Assembly: GCF_014645495.1 (NCBI RefSeq) | Contig: NZ_BMLV01000002.1 | Location: forward strand, 425,191 to 489,190 | Length of the DNA stretch: 64,000 nucleotides | Reading direction: 5' to 3' | Origin: Cloacibacterium rupense | GTDB lineage: Bacteria > Bacteroidota > Bacteroidia > Flavobacteriales > Weeksellaceae | Part shown: piece by piece, positions 17,863-27,975 of the stretch | Layout of the letters: every line of letters starts with the position of its first letter | How positions within the stretch are numbered: position 1 is the stretch's first letter | Position numbers and translations under genes: made by a program | The notes under the pieces: model-generated | What the model saw: the letters and a program-made list of their open reading frames with translations, nothing else | What the model was told of the DNA's origin: nothing | The model's database searches: none

Positions 17863-20309
17863 ACTACACCACAAAAGAAATCGCCGAAATTACTCAATCT
17901 CAATTAATTGGAGATAAAACTCTGCATGTTCAGCATATTGCTTTTGATAGCAGAAATATCTATTCGGTGATAAAAACCGCTTTTATTGCCATCAATACGC
18001 CTACCAATACTGGAGAAAAATACATTCCGCAAGCGATAGAAAAAGGAATTAAAATTATTATTTCAGAGAATTTTTATTCTGAATACGAAGGAATTACGTG
18101 GATAATTGTGGAAAATTCTGTGAAGTTTTTACAAGATTTAGCCAAATATCACGTAGAAAAAAATACTCAACTCAATACCATAGGAATTACTGGAAGTAAC
18201 GGAAAAACCATCGTAAAAGAATGGCTCTACCAATGTCTTTGGAACGAAATGCCTACGGTAAAATCACCGAAAAGTTTTAATTCACAAATCGGTTTGCCCC
18301 TTTCTTTGCTTCAAATCTCTAGCAAACATCAATTAGGAATTTTCGAAGTTGGAATTTCTAAACCATCAGAAATGGCGGTTTTAGAAGATATTTTCTCACC
18401 CAAAATTGGCATTCTTACTCATATTGGAACGGCGCACTCTTCTAATTTTAAGAATGAAGAGCAATTAATTGAAGAAAAAATTCTTCTTTTTAAAAACTCT
18501 GAAACTATTCTTTTTAATGGAGATAATGTATTGGTTTACAACAAAATAAAAGATATTTATCCTGATAAAAAGTTGATAAGTTTCGGATTAGAGAATAGAA
18601 ATGATGTAAAAATCATCTCCAATCCGGAAAATCTGCAAGAGGAAATTAAGGTTCAGTATTTCTCTGAAGAATTTTCTTTTCCTGCCAACCAAAGAGACGA
18701 AGCTACACTTACCAATGCTCTGGCTTTGGTCTGTGCAATGAAAGAGCTTGACTTCACCAACGAAAAAATTGTAGAAAAAATCAATGCTTTAAAAGCGGTA
18801 GAAATGCGTTTGGAAAGCGTAAATGGCGTTCGTAACAATTTGATTATCAATGATTCTTTTAACCTAGATTTAGATTCATTAATTATTGCTTTTCAGTTCA
18901 TTAAACAATACAATAAACCAGAAAAAACACTTATTCTTACCGATATTATAGATGTAAAAGAAGACGAATTTTCTCTTTATAATAAAGTGGCAGATCTTAC
19001 TAATGAACAGAATTTCAGTCAAGTTTTTTTGGTAGGAACACAAATTTCGAGATTTCAGGAAAAATTTAAGGCAAAAACATTTTCTTTCAAAAAAACAAAA
19101 GAACTCATTGAAAGTCAACAACTTGAACAATTAGAAAATCAACTCATTCTATTGAAAGGTGCTAGAATTTTTGAGATTGAGAAAGTAAAACAGTTGCTGG
19201 AACTTCAGAAACATGATACGGTTTTAGAAGTAAACTTGAATGCTATTTTGCATAATATCAACGTTCACAAAGCTTTATTAAAACCAGAAACTAAAATTTG
19301 TGCCATGGTAAAAGCCTATTCTTATGGATTAGGAGGTTATGAAATAGCAGAATTTTTACAACACCATCATATTGATTATCTGGGAGTTGCGTATGCAGAC
19401 GAAGGTGTAGATTTGCGTAAAAATGGTATTACTACGCCTATTTTGGTGATGAATCCTGAACAAGGCAGTTATGATATAATTATTGATTACAATCTAGAGC
19501 CTGAAATTTATAGTTTACGTGTTTTAGAACTCTTTACCACACAACTTCAATTAAAAGGAATTCAAAGAAAATATCCTATTCATCTAAAGATAGAAACAGG
19601 AATGCATCGTCTTGGTTTTAAGGAAGATGAAATAGATGAGCTTCTAGAGTATTTGAAAAAATACAATATCAAAGTTGCAAGTATTTTCAGCCATCTTTCA
19701 TCGTCAGACATTCCTGAAGAAAGAGAATATACGCTGAACCAAATAGAAACTTTCAAAAGAATTTCTGAGAAGTTAATTTTGGGTTTAGGTTATCAGCCTA
19801 TGAGACATATTTTAAATTCATCCGGAATATCTAATTATACTGATTATCAGTTTGATATGGTAAGAATAGGAATAGGTATGATAGGGATTTCACCAACTCC
19901 AGAAATTAAAAATCAACTACAAAATGCGGTTACATTTAAAACGGTAATTTCACAAATTTCTGAAGTCAAAAAAGGAGATTCTATTGGTTACAGTAGAAAG
20001 TATAAAGCAGAAAAAGACACCAGAATTGCCACTTTACCAGTAGGTTATGCAGACGGAATTCCTAGGCTAATTGGCAATAAAAATGGTTTTGTAGGAATTC
20101 ACAAACAGAAAATTCCTATTGTAGGAAATGTATGTATGGATATGCTGATGGTAGATTTAGAAAATTTACCTGCCAAAGATGGCGACAAAGTTATTATATT
20201 TAATGAAAATCCTTCATTAGAGGAATTTGCAGAATACTGTAAAACAATACCTTATGAGGTATTAACTTCCATATCTAGAAGAGTAAAAAGAATTTATATC
20301 AAAAACTAA
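17859..20309 (+). CDS. murF-alr: Bifunctional UDP-MurNAc-tripeptide:D-Ala-D-Ala ligase / alanine racemase
   Basis: 816 residues fusing two cell-wall enzymes. Residues 1-440 are a Mur ligase with P-loop TGSNGKT (111-117). Residues from about 448 are a PLP alanine racemase, with K485 in CAMVKAYSYGLG and the C-terminal catalytic region SIGYSRKYKA and PVGYADGIPR. The first half adds D-Ala-D-Ala to UDP-MurNAc-tripeptide; the second makes the D-alanine it needs. The fusion is common in Bacteroidota. The Mur P-loop has I118 where T is usual, a mild change. Confidence 0.95.
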   Translation: MNYTTKEIAEITQSQLIGDKTLHVQHIAFDSRNIYSVIKTAFIAINTPTNTGEKYIPQAIEKGIKIIISENFYSEYEGITWIIVENSVKFLQDLAKYHVEKNTQLNTIGITGSNGKTIVKEWLYQCLWNEMPTVKSPKSFNSQIGLPLSLLQISSKHQLGIFEVGISKPSEMAVLEDIFSPKIGILTHIGTAHSSNFKNEEQLIEEKILLFKNSETILFNGDNVLVYNKIKDIYPDKKLISFGLENRNDVKIISNPENLQEEIKVQYFSEEFSFPANQRDEATLTNALALVCAMKELDFTNEKIVEKINALKAVEMRLESVNGVRNNLIINDSFNLDLDSLIIAFQFIKQYNKPEKTLILTDIIDVKEDEFSLYNKVADLTNEQNFSQVFLVGTQISRFQEKFKAKTFSFKKTKELIESQQLEQLENQLILLKGARIFEIEKVKQLLELQKHDTVLEVNLNAILHNINVHKALLKPETKICAMVKAYSYGLGGYEIAEFLQHHHIDYLGVAYADEGVDLRKNGITTPILVMNPEQGSYDIIIDYNLEPEIYSLRVLELFTTQLQLKGIQRKYPIHLKIETGMHRLGFKEDEIDELLEYLKKYNIKVASIFSHLSSSDIPEEREYTLNQIETFKRISEKLILGLGYQPMRHILNSSGISNYTDYQFDMVRIGIGMIGISPTPEIKNQLQNAVTFKTVISQISEVKKGDSIGYSRKYKAEKDTRIATLPVGYADGIPRLIGNKNGFVGIHKQKIPIVGNVCMDMLMVDLENLPAKDGDKVIIFNENPSLEEFAEYCKTIPYEVLTSISRRVKRIYIKN

Positions 20310-20328
20310 AAAACTAGCCAAACACAAT

Positions 20329-22482
20329 ATGAAAAAATTAATCTTCCTTTTTTGTTTACTTATTTTTATCCTTAATTATACTCAGGTCAAAGAAAATCTA
20401 GTTATACCAAAAAATCCAAAAATAGGCCTTTCGTTAGCCGGTGGTGGTGCCAAAGGTTTTGCTCATGTTGGTGTTTTAAAAGTTCTAGACTCATTAGGAA
20501 TAAAAGTAGATTATATTTCTGGTACCAGTATGGGAGCTATTGTAGGAGGTTTATACGCTTCGGGGTATACTGGCAAGGATATAGAAAAAATTGTAATGGA
20601 TACTGATTTTTATAACCTTCTAAGCAATGCAAATAACAGATCCGAAAGTTCTTTTTTTAATAAATCTGTTGATAAATATATACTGAAAGTACCTATCAAA
20701 AACGGAAAAGTTACTTTACCATCTTCTATATCTTCAGGACAAAAAAATATTTATATGCTGAAAGAACTTTTTAAAAATGTTTCTAATATAGAGGATTTCA
20801 ATAAGTTACCAATTCCATTTATGTGTGTAGCCACCAATCTAGAGAGTGGAAAAATGAAAATTTTTGAAAAGGGAGATCTTTCAGAATCTATTTTAGCAAG
20901 TTCTGCATTTCCTTCTCTAATGGACCCTGTAAAAATTGAAGACAGTATATACATAGATGGAGCTATGACAGTAAACTATCCCTCAGAATTATTAAAAAAG
21001 AAAGGTATTGACATTGTAATAGGTGTAGACCTTAACCAAGGTCTCAACACTAGAGATAAAATTAATAGTATTGTAGATATATTGAACCAAGTTATAGATT
21101 TCGGGATTGTAAAAGAGACAAAAAACCAGTTAAAATTTACAGATGTTAATATAAAACCTAATTTAGAAGGTCTAGGAGTTACTAGTTTTGATGAAAAAGA
21201 TAAAATATTAAAATCTGGATACTCTGAAGCATTAAAATATGTTGACATACTTCATCAACTTCCAAAAAAGAATTATGATTATCTCAGAATACCAGTAAAT
21301 CCAATTTATTCTAATATTTATAAAATAGATGATATAGAAGTAGAAAATAATATAATCTTTAACAAAGATTATATTATTGGAAAAATGAATTTAAAATTAC
21401 CATCATCACAAACATATGGTTCTATTAATAAAATGCTAGACAAACTCTACGCAACCAACAATTATAAAATTATTAACTATGATATTGTTCAAAAAGAAAA
21501 TAAAAATATTTTGAAGCTTAATGTTAATGAAGATAATAACAGATTTTTCCTGAAATTTGGTCTACATTATGATGAAATTTTCAAATCTGGATTGCTAGTA
21601 AACACTACTATTAAAAGACTTTTATTTCGAAATTCTAGCCTATCTATTGATGGTATAATTGGTGATAAACCTAGATATTACCTTAATTACTTTATTGATA
21701 ATGGTTATATACCAGGTATAGGAATTAATGCTTCTGGTATGAGTTTCCAACTAAAAAAACAAGATAAATTTGCTTACGAAAGTTGGAAATGGTACAGGAC
21801 AGAATTATTTTTACAATCAGTATTTAAAGATAAATTTGCCATTGGTGGTGGTATTAGTTATGATATTTTCAATGTTACTGACCTTGTTTCAGATTCCAAA
21901 AAAAAAGGAAAATTCCTCAATCCCTATTTTTTCTTAAAAGGAGATACACAAGATAGTAAAATGTTTCCAAAAAGAGGATATTATACCTACATAGAAGCAA
22001 AAGCATACAATTTTCTAAAAAAGGGCTTAGAAGAAAGTTCTTTACAGATTAAAGCTGATATAAGAGGTAATTTTCCTATAACTAAATATCTTAGCTATAG
22101 ACTTAATACTATTTATGGGATTTCTATAAATAAAGTAGATGATTTCTATCTATATAATCTTGGTGGTATATTTGAGCAAAATATTGTAAACTTCGTAAGG
22201 TTTAACGGATATCAATTTGGTGAACATAAAAATAACAATATATTTAAAATATCAAATGACTTTCAGTTTAATTTTTTCAAAAATTATTATCTTATTGGTA
22301 ATCTAAGTTTAGGAAATTTATTCAGTGATTTTGAAGATTCCCAATTCCTTAAAATTAATTATTCATCTATTGGAATCACCGCAGGATATGACTCTCCTTT
22401 CGGTCAAATAAAAATTAATTATAGCTATGCTCTACCAAACTCCTCAGGTCTATTTAATGTAGTTCTTGGGCATTGGTTCTAA
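20329..22482 (+). CDS. Patatin-like phospholipase with outer-membrane barrel (PlpD/type Vd-like)
   Basis: 717 residues. A signal peptide (about 1-20) is followed by a patatin domain with the oxyanion GGGAKG (38-43), nucleophile S67 in GTSMG and catalytic D210 in DGAM. After residue 310 comes a POTRA-like region (DIEVENNIIFNKDYIIGKM) and a C-terminal D15/Omp85-like barrel ending in ALPNSSGLFNVVLGHWF. This is the arrangement of type Vd autotransporters such as PlpD and FplA, which present or release a lipase at the surface. It follows murF-alr by 19 bases on the same strand. Confidence 0.85.
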   Translation: MKKLIFLFCLLIFILNYTQVKENLVIPKNPKIGLSLAGGGAKGFAHVGVLKVLDSLGIKVDYISGTSMGAIVGGLYASGYTGKDIEKIVMDTDFYNLLSNANNRSESSFFNKSVDKYILKVPIKNGKVTLPSSISSGQKNIYMLKELFKNVSNIEDFNKLPIPFMCVATNLESGKMKIFEKGDLSESILASSAFPSLMDPVKIEDSIYIDGAMTVNYPSELLKKKGIDIVIGVDLNQGLNTRDKINSIVDILNQVIDFGIVKETKNQLKFTDVNIKPNLEGLGVTSFDEKDKILKSGYSEALKYVDILHQLPKKNYDYLRIPVNPIYSNIYKIDDIEVENNIIFNKDYIIGKMNLKLPSSQTYGSINKMLDKLYATNNYKIINYDIVQKENKNILKLNVNEDNNRFFLKFGLHYDEIFKSGLLVNTTIKRLLFRNSSLSIDGIIGDKPRYYLNYFIDNGYIPGIGINASGMSFQLKKQDKFAYESWKWYRTELFLQSVFKDKFAIGGGISYDIFNVTDLVSDSKKKGKFLNPYFFLKGDTQDSKMFPKRGYYTYIEAKAYNFLKKGLEESSLQIKADIRGNFPITKYLSYRLNTIYGISINKVDDFYLYNLGGIFEQNIVNFVRFNGYQFGEHKNNNIFKISNDFQFNFFKNYYLIGNLSLGNLFSDFEDSQFLKINYSSIGITAGYDSPFGQIKINYSYALPNSSGLFNVVLGHWF

Positions 22483-22523
22483 AAAAATAATTTCTAAATA
22501 TTAAATCCAGAATCATAAGTTCA

Positions 22524-22934
22524 ATGATACACTTCTTTTACGAAAATACAGAAGAAAAAATACCAGAATATCTAAAATTTTGGATAGAAAAAATAATCAT
22601 TTCCGAAGAAAAAAAACTCGGTGAAATCAATTATATTTTCTGTGATGACGAATATTTACTCAAAATAAATCAAGATTTTTTAGACCACGATTACTATACA
22701 GACATCATCACTTTTGACCAAGTTCGTGGAAAAACAATTTCAGGAGAGATTTTTGTATCTTTGCAACGAATTAAGGATAATGCAAGTCTTATTTCAAAAA
22801 ATTACGAAGAAGAGAAAAAAAGAGTAATCGCTCACGGAGTTCTTCACCTTTGTGGTTACAAAGATAAAACCGAAGAACAACAAAAAATAATGCGTGCAAA
22901 AGAAGATTTTTATTTGTCACTACAAACAGAATGA
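22524..22934 (+). CDS. ybeY: Endoribonuclease YbeY (rRNA maturation)
   Basis: 136 residues. Conserved DFLDHDYYTDIITFD and the metal-site motif HGVLHLCGYKD are present (H104, H108). The usual third histidine ligand is replaced by D114, a variant I believe is common in Bacteroidota YbeY. YbeY acts in 16S rRNA 3'-end processing and ribosome quality control. The normal start MIHFFYENTE is kept. It is followed by a 239-base gap with a repeat element and a parS site. Confidence 0.93.
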   Translation: MIHFFYENTEEKIPEYLKFWIEKIIISEEKKLGEINYIFCDDEYLLKINQDFLDHDYYTDIITFDQVRGKTISGEIFVSLQRIKDNASLISKNYEEEKKRVIAHGVLHLCGYKDKTEEQQKIMRAKEDFYLSLQTE

Positions 22935-22946
22935 TTTTCTTTAGAA

Positions 22947-23082
22947 GCTATTTCCCGCTTTCCACTTTTACTCCTCACTCCAAAGCTAAATCCAACGCTT
23001 GTTGCGGGGTAACCGTTGCAAAACGAGGAACGAGTTTAGACGACTCAATTAAAAATAAATTAATTTGGAGTCAATCGGGGCT
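22947..23082 (-). repeat. Intergenic element with CCCG/CGGG ends, copy 1
   Basis: Read on the minus strand it begins AGCCCCGATT and ends GGAAAGCGGGAAATAGCT; AGC/GCT and CCCG/CGGG can pair across 136 bases. The interior holds a stem GACTC...GAGTC continuing into AATTAA/TTAATT, and CAACGCTTGTTG. Copy 2 at 56577 shares only the ends, so the ends are conserved and the interior is variable. An open frame through it has no protein features. Confidence 0.6.
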
Positions 23083-23115
23083 TGTTACAATTCGTAATTT
23101 TAATAAAATTGATAG

Positions 23116-23135
23116 AATGTTTCACGTGAAACATT
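23116..23135. other. parS centromere-like site 1
   Basis: AATGTTTCACGTGAAACATT, a perfect 20-bp palindrome whose central 16 bases equal the general chromosomal ParB binding consensus TGTTTCACGTGAAACA. It lies 38 bases before mnmG. Confidence 0.85.
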
Positions 23136-23173
23136 ACTTTAAAATCTAAAATTTATAATTTAAAATTATATAA

Positions 23174-25036
23174 ATGTTATTTAACGAAATATATGATGTA
23201 ATCGTAGTAGGAGCTGGTCACGCTGGTTGCGAAGCCGCTGCTGCTGCAGCCAATCTTGGCTCTAAAACCATCCTCATTACGATGAATATGCAAACCATCG
23301 GACAAATGTCTTGTAACCCAGCAATGGGCGGTATTGCAAAAGGACAAATCGTAAGAGAAATAGATGCAATGGGCGGTTACAGCGGTATTATTGCCGATAA
23401 ATCTGCCATTCAATTCAAAATGCTTAATCTTTCAAAAGGTCCTGCAATGTGGTCACCAAGAACACAAAATGACAGAATGAAATTCGCAGAAGAATGGAGA
23501 TTAGCATTAGAAAACACTCCAAATCTTGATTTTTTTCAAGATATGGTGAAATCATTAATCATAAATAACGGAAAAATAGAAGGTGTTATAACCTCTTTAG
23601 GAATTGAAATCAAAGGAAAATCTGTAGTTCTCACCAACGGAACTTTCTTAAATGGTCTAATCCACGTTGGTGATAAGCAACTAGGCGGCGGAAGAATGGG
23701 AGAACCAAAAGCCTACGGAATTACAGAACAATTGGTAGATTTAGGCTTTGAAGCTGGTAGAATGAAAACAGGAACACCTGTTCGTGTAGACGGTAGAAGC
23801 CTAGATTATTCTAAAATGGAAGAACAAGCAGGAGACGAAAATCCACAAAAATTCAGTTATTTAGATACTCCAAAACTAATAAAACAACGCAGTTGTTACA
23901 TTACTTATACAAATGAAACCGTTCACGAAATTTTAAGAACAGGATTTGATAAATCTCCAATGTTTAACGGTACTATACAAAGTATTGGCCCTAGATATTG
24001 CCCTAGTATTGAAGATAAAATCAATCGTTTTGCAGAGAGAAATCGTCATCAATTATTCGCAGAACCAGAAGGTTGGAATACTGTAGAAGTTTATGTAAAT
24101 GGTTTCAGCTCTTCACTTCCAGAAGATGTACAATTAAAAGCTTTACACCAAGTTCCAGGTTTTGAAAAAGCAAAAATTTTCAGACCAGGTTACGCTATTG
24201 AATATGACTACTTCCCTCCTACTCAATTGAAACATACATTAGAAACAAAATTAGTGGAAAATCTCTATTTTGCTGGACAAATCAACGGAACAACTGGTTA
24301 TGAAGAAGCAGCTGGACAAGGTTTAATGGCAGGAATTAACGCTCACAACAAAGTCCACGAAAAAGACGAATTTATCTTAAGCAGAGACGAAGCTTATATA
24401 GGTGTTTTGATAGATGATTTAATTACCAAAGGAACTGAAGAACCTTATAGAATGTTTACTTCCAGAGCAGAATACAGATTGCTTCTAAGACAAGATAATG
24501 CAGATATTAGATTAACTGAAAAAGCTTATAATCTTGGTTTAGCACGTGAAGAAAGGCTTAGAAAAATGGTGGAAAAAGTAGCAAAATCTACAGAATTAGA
24601 AGAATTTTTGAGAGAAACTTCTTTAAAACCTGGCGTTATTAATCCAATTTTAGAAGCTAACGAAAGTTCTTTGGTAGATCAAGCTTATAGAGCAGCTCAA
24701 ATTCTTACAAGACCAAACATCACTTTAGATAAACTTTCAGAGATTGATCTTATCAAAGAAAAAGCAGATGAATACAATGAAGAACAAAAAGAACAAGCCG
24801 AAATCAACATCAAATACAAAGGTTATATCGAAAAAGAAAGAGATAATGTAGCTAAATTATTAAGATTAGAAACCATCAAAATACCAGATGATTTTGATTA
24901 CAGTAAATTAGGTTCTTTATCTATGGAAGCTAGACAAAAACTTAATAAAATTAAACCAAAAACTATAGCACAAGCAGGAAGAATATCCGGAGTTTCTCCA
25001 GCAGATATTAATGTTTTATTAATCTATTTAAAATAA
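23174..25036 (+). CDS. mnmG: tRNA uridine-5-carboxymethylaminomethyl modification enzyme MnmG (GidA)
   Basis: 620 residues. The FAD-binding [12 protein letters not shown] (near 12-22), the [22 protein letters not shown] block, [16 protein letters not shown], and the C-terminal helical domain with [17 protein letters not shown] are all typical. With MnmE it adds carboxymethylaminomethyl groups to U34 of certain tRNAs. mnmG often sits near the chromosome origin. Here it is bracketed by two identical parS palindromes, the second starting within its stop codon region. Confidence 0.97.
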   Translation: MLFNEIYDVIVVGAGHAGCEAAAAAANLGSKTILITMNMQTIGQMSCNPAMGGIAKGQIVREIDAMGGYSGIIADKSAIQFKMLNLSKGPAMWSPRTQNDRMKFAEEWRLALENTPNLDFFQDMVKSLIINNGKIEGVITSLGIEIKGKSVVLTNGTFLNGLIHVGDKQLGGGRMGEPKAYGITEQLVDLGFEAGRMKTGTPVRVDGRSLDYSKMEEQAGDENPQKFSYLDTPKLIKQRSCYITYTNETVHEILRTGFDKSPMFNGTIQSIGPRYCPSIEDKINRFAERNRHQLFAEPEGWNTVEVYVNGFSSSLPEDVQLKALHQVPGFEKAKIFRPGYAIEYDYFPPTQLKHTLETKLVENLYFAGQINGTTGYEEAAGQGLMAGINAHNKVHEKDEFILSRDEAYIGVLIDDLITKGTEEPYRMFTSRAEYRLLLRQDNADIRLTEKAYNLGLAREERLRKMVEKVAKSTELEEFLRETSLKPGVINPILEANESSLVDQAYRAAQILTRPNITLDKLSEIDLIKEKADEYNEEQKEQAEINIKYKGYIEKERDNVAKLLRLETIKIPDDFDYSKLGSLSMEARQKLNKIKPKTIAQAGRISGVSPADINVLLIYLK

Positions 25037-25054
25037 TGTTTCACGTGAAACATT
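25035..25054. other. parS centromere-like site 2
   Basis: AATGTTTCACGTGAAACATT, identical over 20 bp to site 1, overlapping the mnmG stop codon. Confidence 0.85.
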
Positions 25055-25070
25055 CAATTATTTGAAATTA

Positions 25071-25105
25071 AAATTTTGAGATTTGAAATAATTAATCTCA
25101 AATTT
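25071..25105. terminator. Hairpin after mnmG, possible terminator
   Basis: AAATTTTGAGATT (25071-25083) pairs with AATCTCAAATTT (25094-25105) with one bulged base. No clear T run follows, so termination is only a possibility. Similar GATTTGA-rich sequence occurs before maf and the kdsC-like gene. Confidence 0.4.
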
Positions 25106-25130
25106 CAAACTTCAAATATCAAATCAATTT

Positions 25131-25949
25131 ATGAAAATCAAAGACCATTTTCTTTCAAAAGAAGAATTCGAAATTAGAGAAACTGAAATAGAAGGTATTT
25201 TTAAAACCTACCCTATTCCAGAAAATTTAGGCAAATATTATGATAGCAAAGAGTATATTTCTCATCACCAAGATTCTAATTCTTTGAAAGAAAAAATATA
25301 CAAATTTGCTCAATCTTTTAATCTAAACTACAAAAGAAATATCCTTTCGAAAGTAACATTTGAAAATGCAAAAGTTTTAGATTATGGTTGCGGTGCTGGT
25401 GAATTTCTAAAACATATAGAAAATGATGTAGAAACTTTCGGTTTTGAACCAAGTGATGCAGCCAGAAATTTTGCAAAGCAAAAAACTACAAAAACTAAAT
25501 TTGTAGAAAATCTAAATGAAATAGAAAATGAAAGTTTAGATGTTATTACGCTTTGGCATGTTTTCGAACACATCGAAAATCAGAGTGAAATACTCTCTTT
25601 ATTTTATCAAAAATTAAAACCCAACGGATATTTGATTATTGCTGTTCCAAATCATACTTCGTATGACGGAAAATATTACAAAGAATTTTGGGCAGCTTAT
25701 GATGTTCCAAGACATCTATTTCATTTCTCAAAAAAAGGAATGCAAAAATTATTCAATACAGAAAATTGGAAATTAGAAAAAATAAAACCTCTTCTACTCG
25801 ATTCTTATTATATTTCTATTTTGAGTGAAAAATATAAGAAAAATCCTCTTTTTTTAATTTTTGGAGGAATTCGTGGGGCGATTTCTAACATAAAAGCCTC
25901 AAAAACGGGCGAATTTTCTAGCTTGATATATATTATCAAAAAAATCTAG
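25131..25949 (+). CDS. Class I SAM-dependent methyltransferase
   Basis: 272 residues. Motif I is VLDYGCGAGEFL (82-93), motif II FGFEPSDAA, and the post-motif VITLWHVFEHIENQ is typical of Methyltransf_23 type small-molecule methyltransferases. The N-terminal segment YYDSKEYISHHQDSN recalls enzymes that methylate glycans or lipids, but the substrate cannot be read. Convergent with pgk; the shared terminator lies at 26073-26102. Confidence 0.85.
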   Translation: MKIKDHFLSKEEFEIRETEIEGIFKTYPIPENLGKYYDSKEYISHHQDSNSLKEKIYKFAQSFNLNYKRNILSKVTFENAKVLDYGCGAGEFLKHIENDVETFGFEPSDAARNFAKQKTTKTKFVENLNEIENESLDVITLWHVFEHIENQSEILSLFYQKLKPNGYLIIAVPNHTSYDGKYYKEFWAAYDVPRHLFHFSKKGMQKLFNTENWKLEKIKPLLLDSYYISILSEKYKKNPLFLIFGGIRGAISNIKASKTGEFSSLIYIIKKI

Positions 25950-26072
25950 AAAATCGATTTTTAACCTATTTATGAAAGTCAATTTTTGAGCATTTTAAGT
26001 TTTTTTTCTTAAATTTTAAAAAAATTTTTCTTTTTACTTTTAAGAAATTTAATAAGAAAAAAAATACATAAA

Positions 26073-26102
26073 AAAATCTTCAGAATAATTTCTGAAGATT
26101 TT
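26073..26102. terminator. Bidirectional terminator between the methyltransferase gene and pgk
   Basis: Perfect 13-bp arms AAAATCTTCAGAA (26073-26085) and complement (26090-26102) with loop TAAT. A and T runs flank the two sides, as needed for convergent genes. Confidence 0.85.
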
Positions 26103-26124
26103 TAATTTTATAAAAATTATTTAT

Positions 26125-27315
26125 TTAATTATTTATCGCAGCAACTCCTGGAAGTTCTAAACCTTCTAAAGATTCTAACATTGCTCCACCTCCTGTAGAA
26201 ACATAAGAAACTTTATCAGCATAACCGTTTTGTTTTACAAACGCTACAGAATCTCCTCCACCAACTAAAGAGAAAGCACCTAGTTTCGTTGCTTCATAAA
26301 TACTATCACCTAAAGCTTTAGTTCCTCCAGCAAAATTAGACATTTCAAAAACTCCTACAGGTCCATTCCAAAGAATTGTTCTAGAATTCATTAAAACATC
26401 GTGATTAATTTCTCTAGTTTTACTTCCTGCATCCATACCCTGCCATCCTTCTGGAATATGGTAAATATCAACTTCTTTTCTATCAGCATCATTACTAAAA
26501 TCGTCAGCTACAACAACATCTACAGGTAAAAATACTTTTACATTATGCTGCTTTGCTTTTTCTAAAATTTCAAGAGCAAGATCCATTTTATCTGCTTCTA
26601 ATAAAGAATTACCAATATTTCCTCCTAAGGCTTTGATAAAAGTAAAAGACATACCTCCACCAATAATTAAGTTATCTACTGCAGGTAAAATATTCTCAAT
26701 AATAGTAATTTTAGTAGAAACTTTAGAACCTCCTAAGATAGCAGTTACAGGCTTTTCACCACTCCTTAACACTTTATCAATCGCTTGAAGTTCATTTGCC
26801 ATCAATAAACCGAAAAATTTAGTTGAAGGGAAAAATTTAGCTATTACTGCTGTAGAAGCGTGAGCTCTATGTGCAGTACCAAATGCATCATTTACATAAA
26901 CATCTCCCAATTTAGCCAATTTACCTGCAAATTCTTCATCACCTGCTTCTTCTTCATTATAAAATCTAAGATTTTCAAGCAAAAGAATTTCACCTGCTTG
27001 CAATTCTGCCGCAGCTTTCTCTGCTTCTTCACCAATACAATCAGAAGCGAATTTTACTTCTTTTCCTAGAACTTTAGAAACTTCATCTACGATATGAGAA
27101 AGAGAAAAATCTGGATTTACTTTTCCTTTTGGTCTACCAAGGTGAGTCATAATAATTACAGAACCACCTTCGTTTAGAATTTTATCAATAGTTGGCTTAG
27201 CAGCTACAATTCTGGTATTATCAGTTACATTTTTATTTTCATCCTGAGGAACATTGAAATCAACTCTAATGAGTGCTTTCTTTCCTGAAAAATTAAAATC
27301 ATTAATTGTTTTCAT
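26125..27315 (-). CDS. pgk: Phosphoglycerate kinase
   Basis: 396 residues. [12 protein letters not shown] with the 3-phosphoglycerate-binding Arg/Asp/Asn, the MTHLGRPKG loop, [13 protein letters not shown] and the nucleotide-binding GGGDSVAFV near the C-terminus are all present. It makes ATP from 1,3-bisphosphoglycerate in glycolysis. Start MKTINDFNF is standard for Bacteroidota. It faces the 660-base gap described as a candidate origin. Confidence 0.97.
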   Translation of the reverse strand: MKTINDFNFSGKKALIRVDFNVPQDENKNVTDNTRIVAAKPTIDKILNEGGSVIIMTHLGRPKGKVNPDFSLSHIVDEVSKVLGKEVKFASDCIGEEAEKAAAELQAGEILLLENLRFYNEEEAGDEEFAGKLAKLGDVYVNDAFGTAHRAHASTAVIAKFFPSTKFFGLLMANELQAIDKVLRSGEKPVTAILGGSKVSTKITIIENILPAVDNLIIGGGMSFTFIKALGGNIGNSLLEADKMDLALEILEKAKQHNVKVFLPVDVVVADDFSNDADRKEVDIYHIPEGWQGMDAGSKTREINHDVLMNSRTILWNGPVGVFEMSNFAGGTKALGDSIYEATKLGAFSLVGGGDSVAFVKQNGYADKVSYVSTGGGAMLESLEGLELPGVAAINN

Positions 27316-27356
27316 AAACTTTATTATTATTTAAATATTATTTTTCATTCGGTTTA

Positions 27357-27364
27357 CAAATTTA
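27357..27364 (-). promoter_or_regulatory. Bacteroidota -7 element for pgk
   Basis: Minus-strand TAAATTTG, a perfect TAnnTTTG, 41 bases before the pgk start codon. A TTTG lies at 27383-27380 but with a short 15-base spacer. Confidence 0.45.
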
Positions 27365-27402
27365 AGATTTCTAAAATGGCAAAAAGAAAATTCCTGAGAA
27401 AA

Positions 27403-27929
27403 ATTTCCACAAACTGACGAAAAACATTTTCTAACAATATTTATCTTTTTATAAAAGAAAAAAATGAATACTATTGTTGTAGTTGTGAATGATGTGGAAA
27501 AATATTGGTTAATTTTTTCGTAACATTTAGTTGAAGTTGAATTCATATATAATTAACATTACAACCCCTTGATTTTTAGTATAAATTAACACTTATTAAC
27601 AAATGTTAGTATTTATTAAATTGATAGATTATTTATAATATTTATGAGGAAAACTTCATCATAGTTTAGCCGAAACTTTTCAAAAGAAAATTGTTTTTAT
27701 TCAAAATTATTTTTCCATTAAGCATTTTATTTGAATAGAGAAAGAAGTAGTTCTAAATAGTTTTCCACAAATAAATTAGAACTTGTTAACAATGATTTTT
27801 CTTAACATTTTAATTTACTTAAAGAGATGTAAATGAACATATTATGAATTAATGAATATTGTTAATATTTAGTTAAAATTCTGATAATCAATTCTATTAA
27901 TTTTAAGATTAAAATAGATTTAATCCACA
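27403..27929. other. Candidate replication origin in the pgk-rpiB gap
   Basis: The gap 27316-27975 has no credible gene. It holds four sequences close to the DnaA box TTATCCACA: ATTTCCACA (27403-27411), TTTTCCACA reversed (27493-27501), TTTTCCACA (27761-27769) and TAATCCACA (27921-27929). Very AT-rich stretches and many TTAAC words lie between them. Two parS sites lie 2.3 and 4.2 kb away. All four boxes carry mismatches, and long AT-rich promoters could give some hits by chance. The gap also holds the pgk and rpiB promoters. Confidence 0.4.
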
Positions 27930-27945
27930 TTTAAATTAAAAGCCT

Positions 27946-27953
27946 TAATTTTG
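27946..27953 (+). promoter_or_regulatory. Bacteroidota -7 element for rpiB
   Basis: TAATTTTG, a perfect TAnnTTTG, 22 bases before the rpiB ATG. Confidence 0.5.
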
Positions 27954-27975
27954 TACTAAATAATCTAATATAAAA

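Noticed and set aside
22931-23149. 72-codon frame overlapping the ybeY stop
   Set aside because: It runs through the CCCG-ended repeat and into the parS site, with no protein-like composition.
24541-24550. CACGTG inside mnmG as a further parS
   Set aside because: The flanking bases do not match TGTTTCACGTGAAACA; only the central hexamer is shared.
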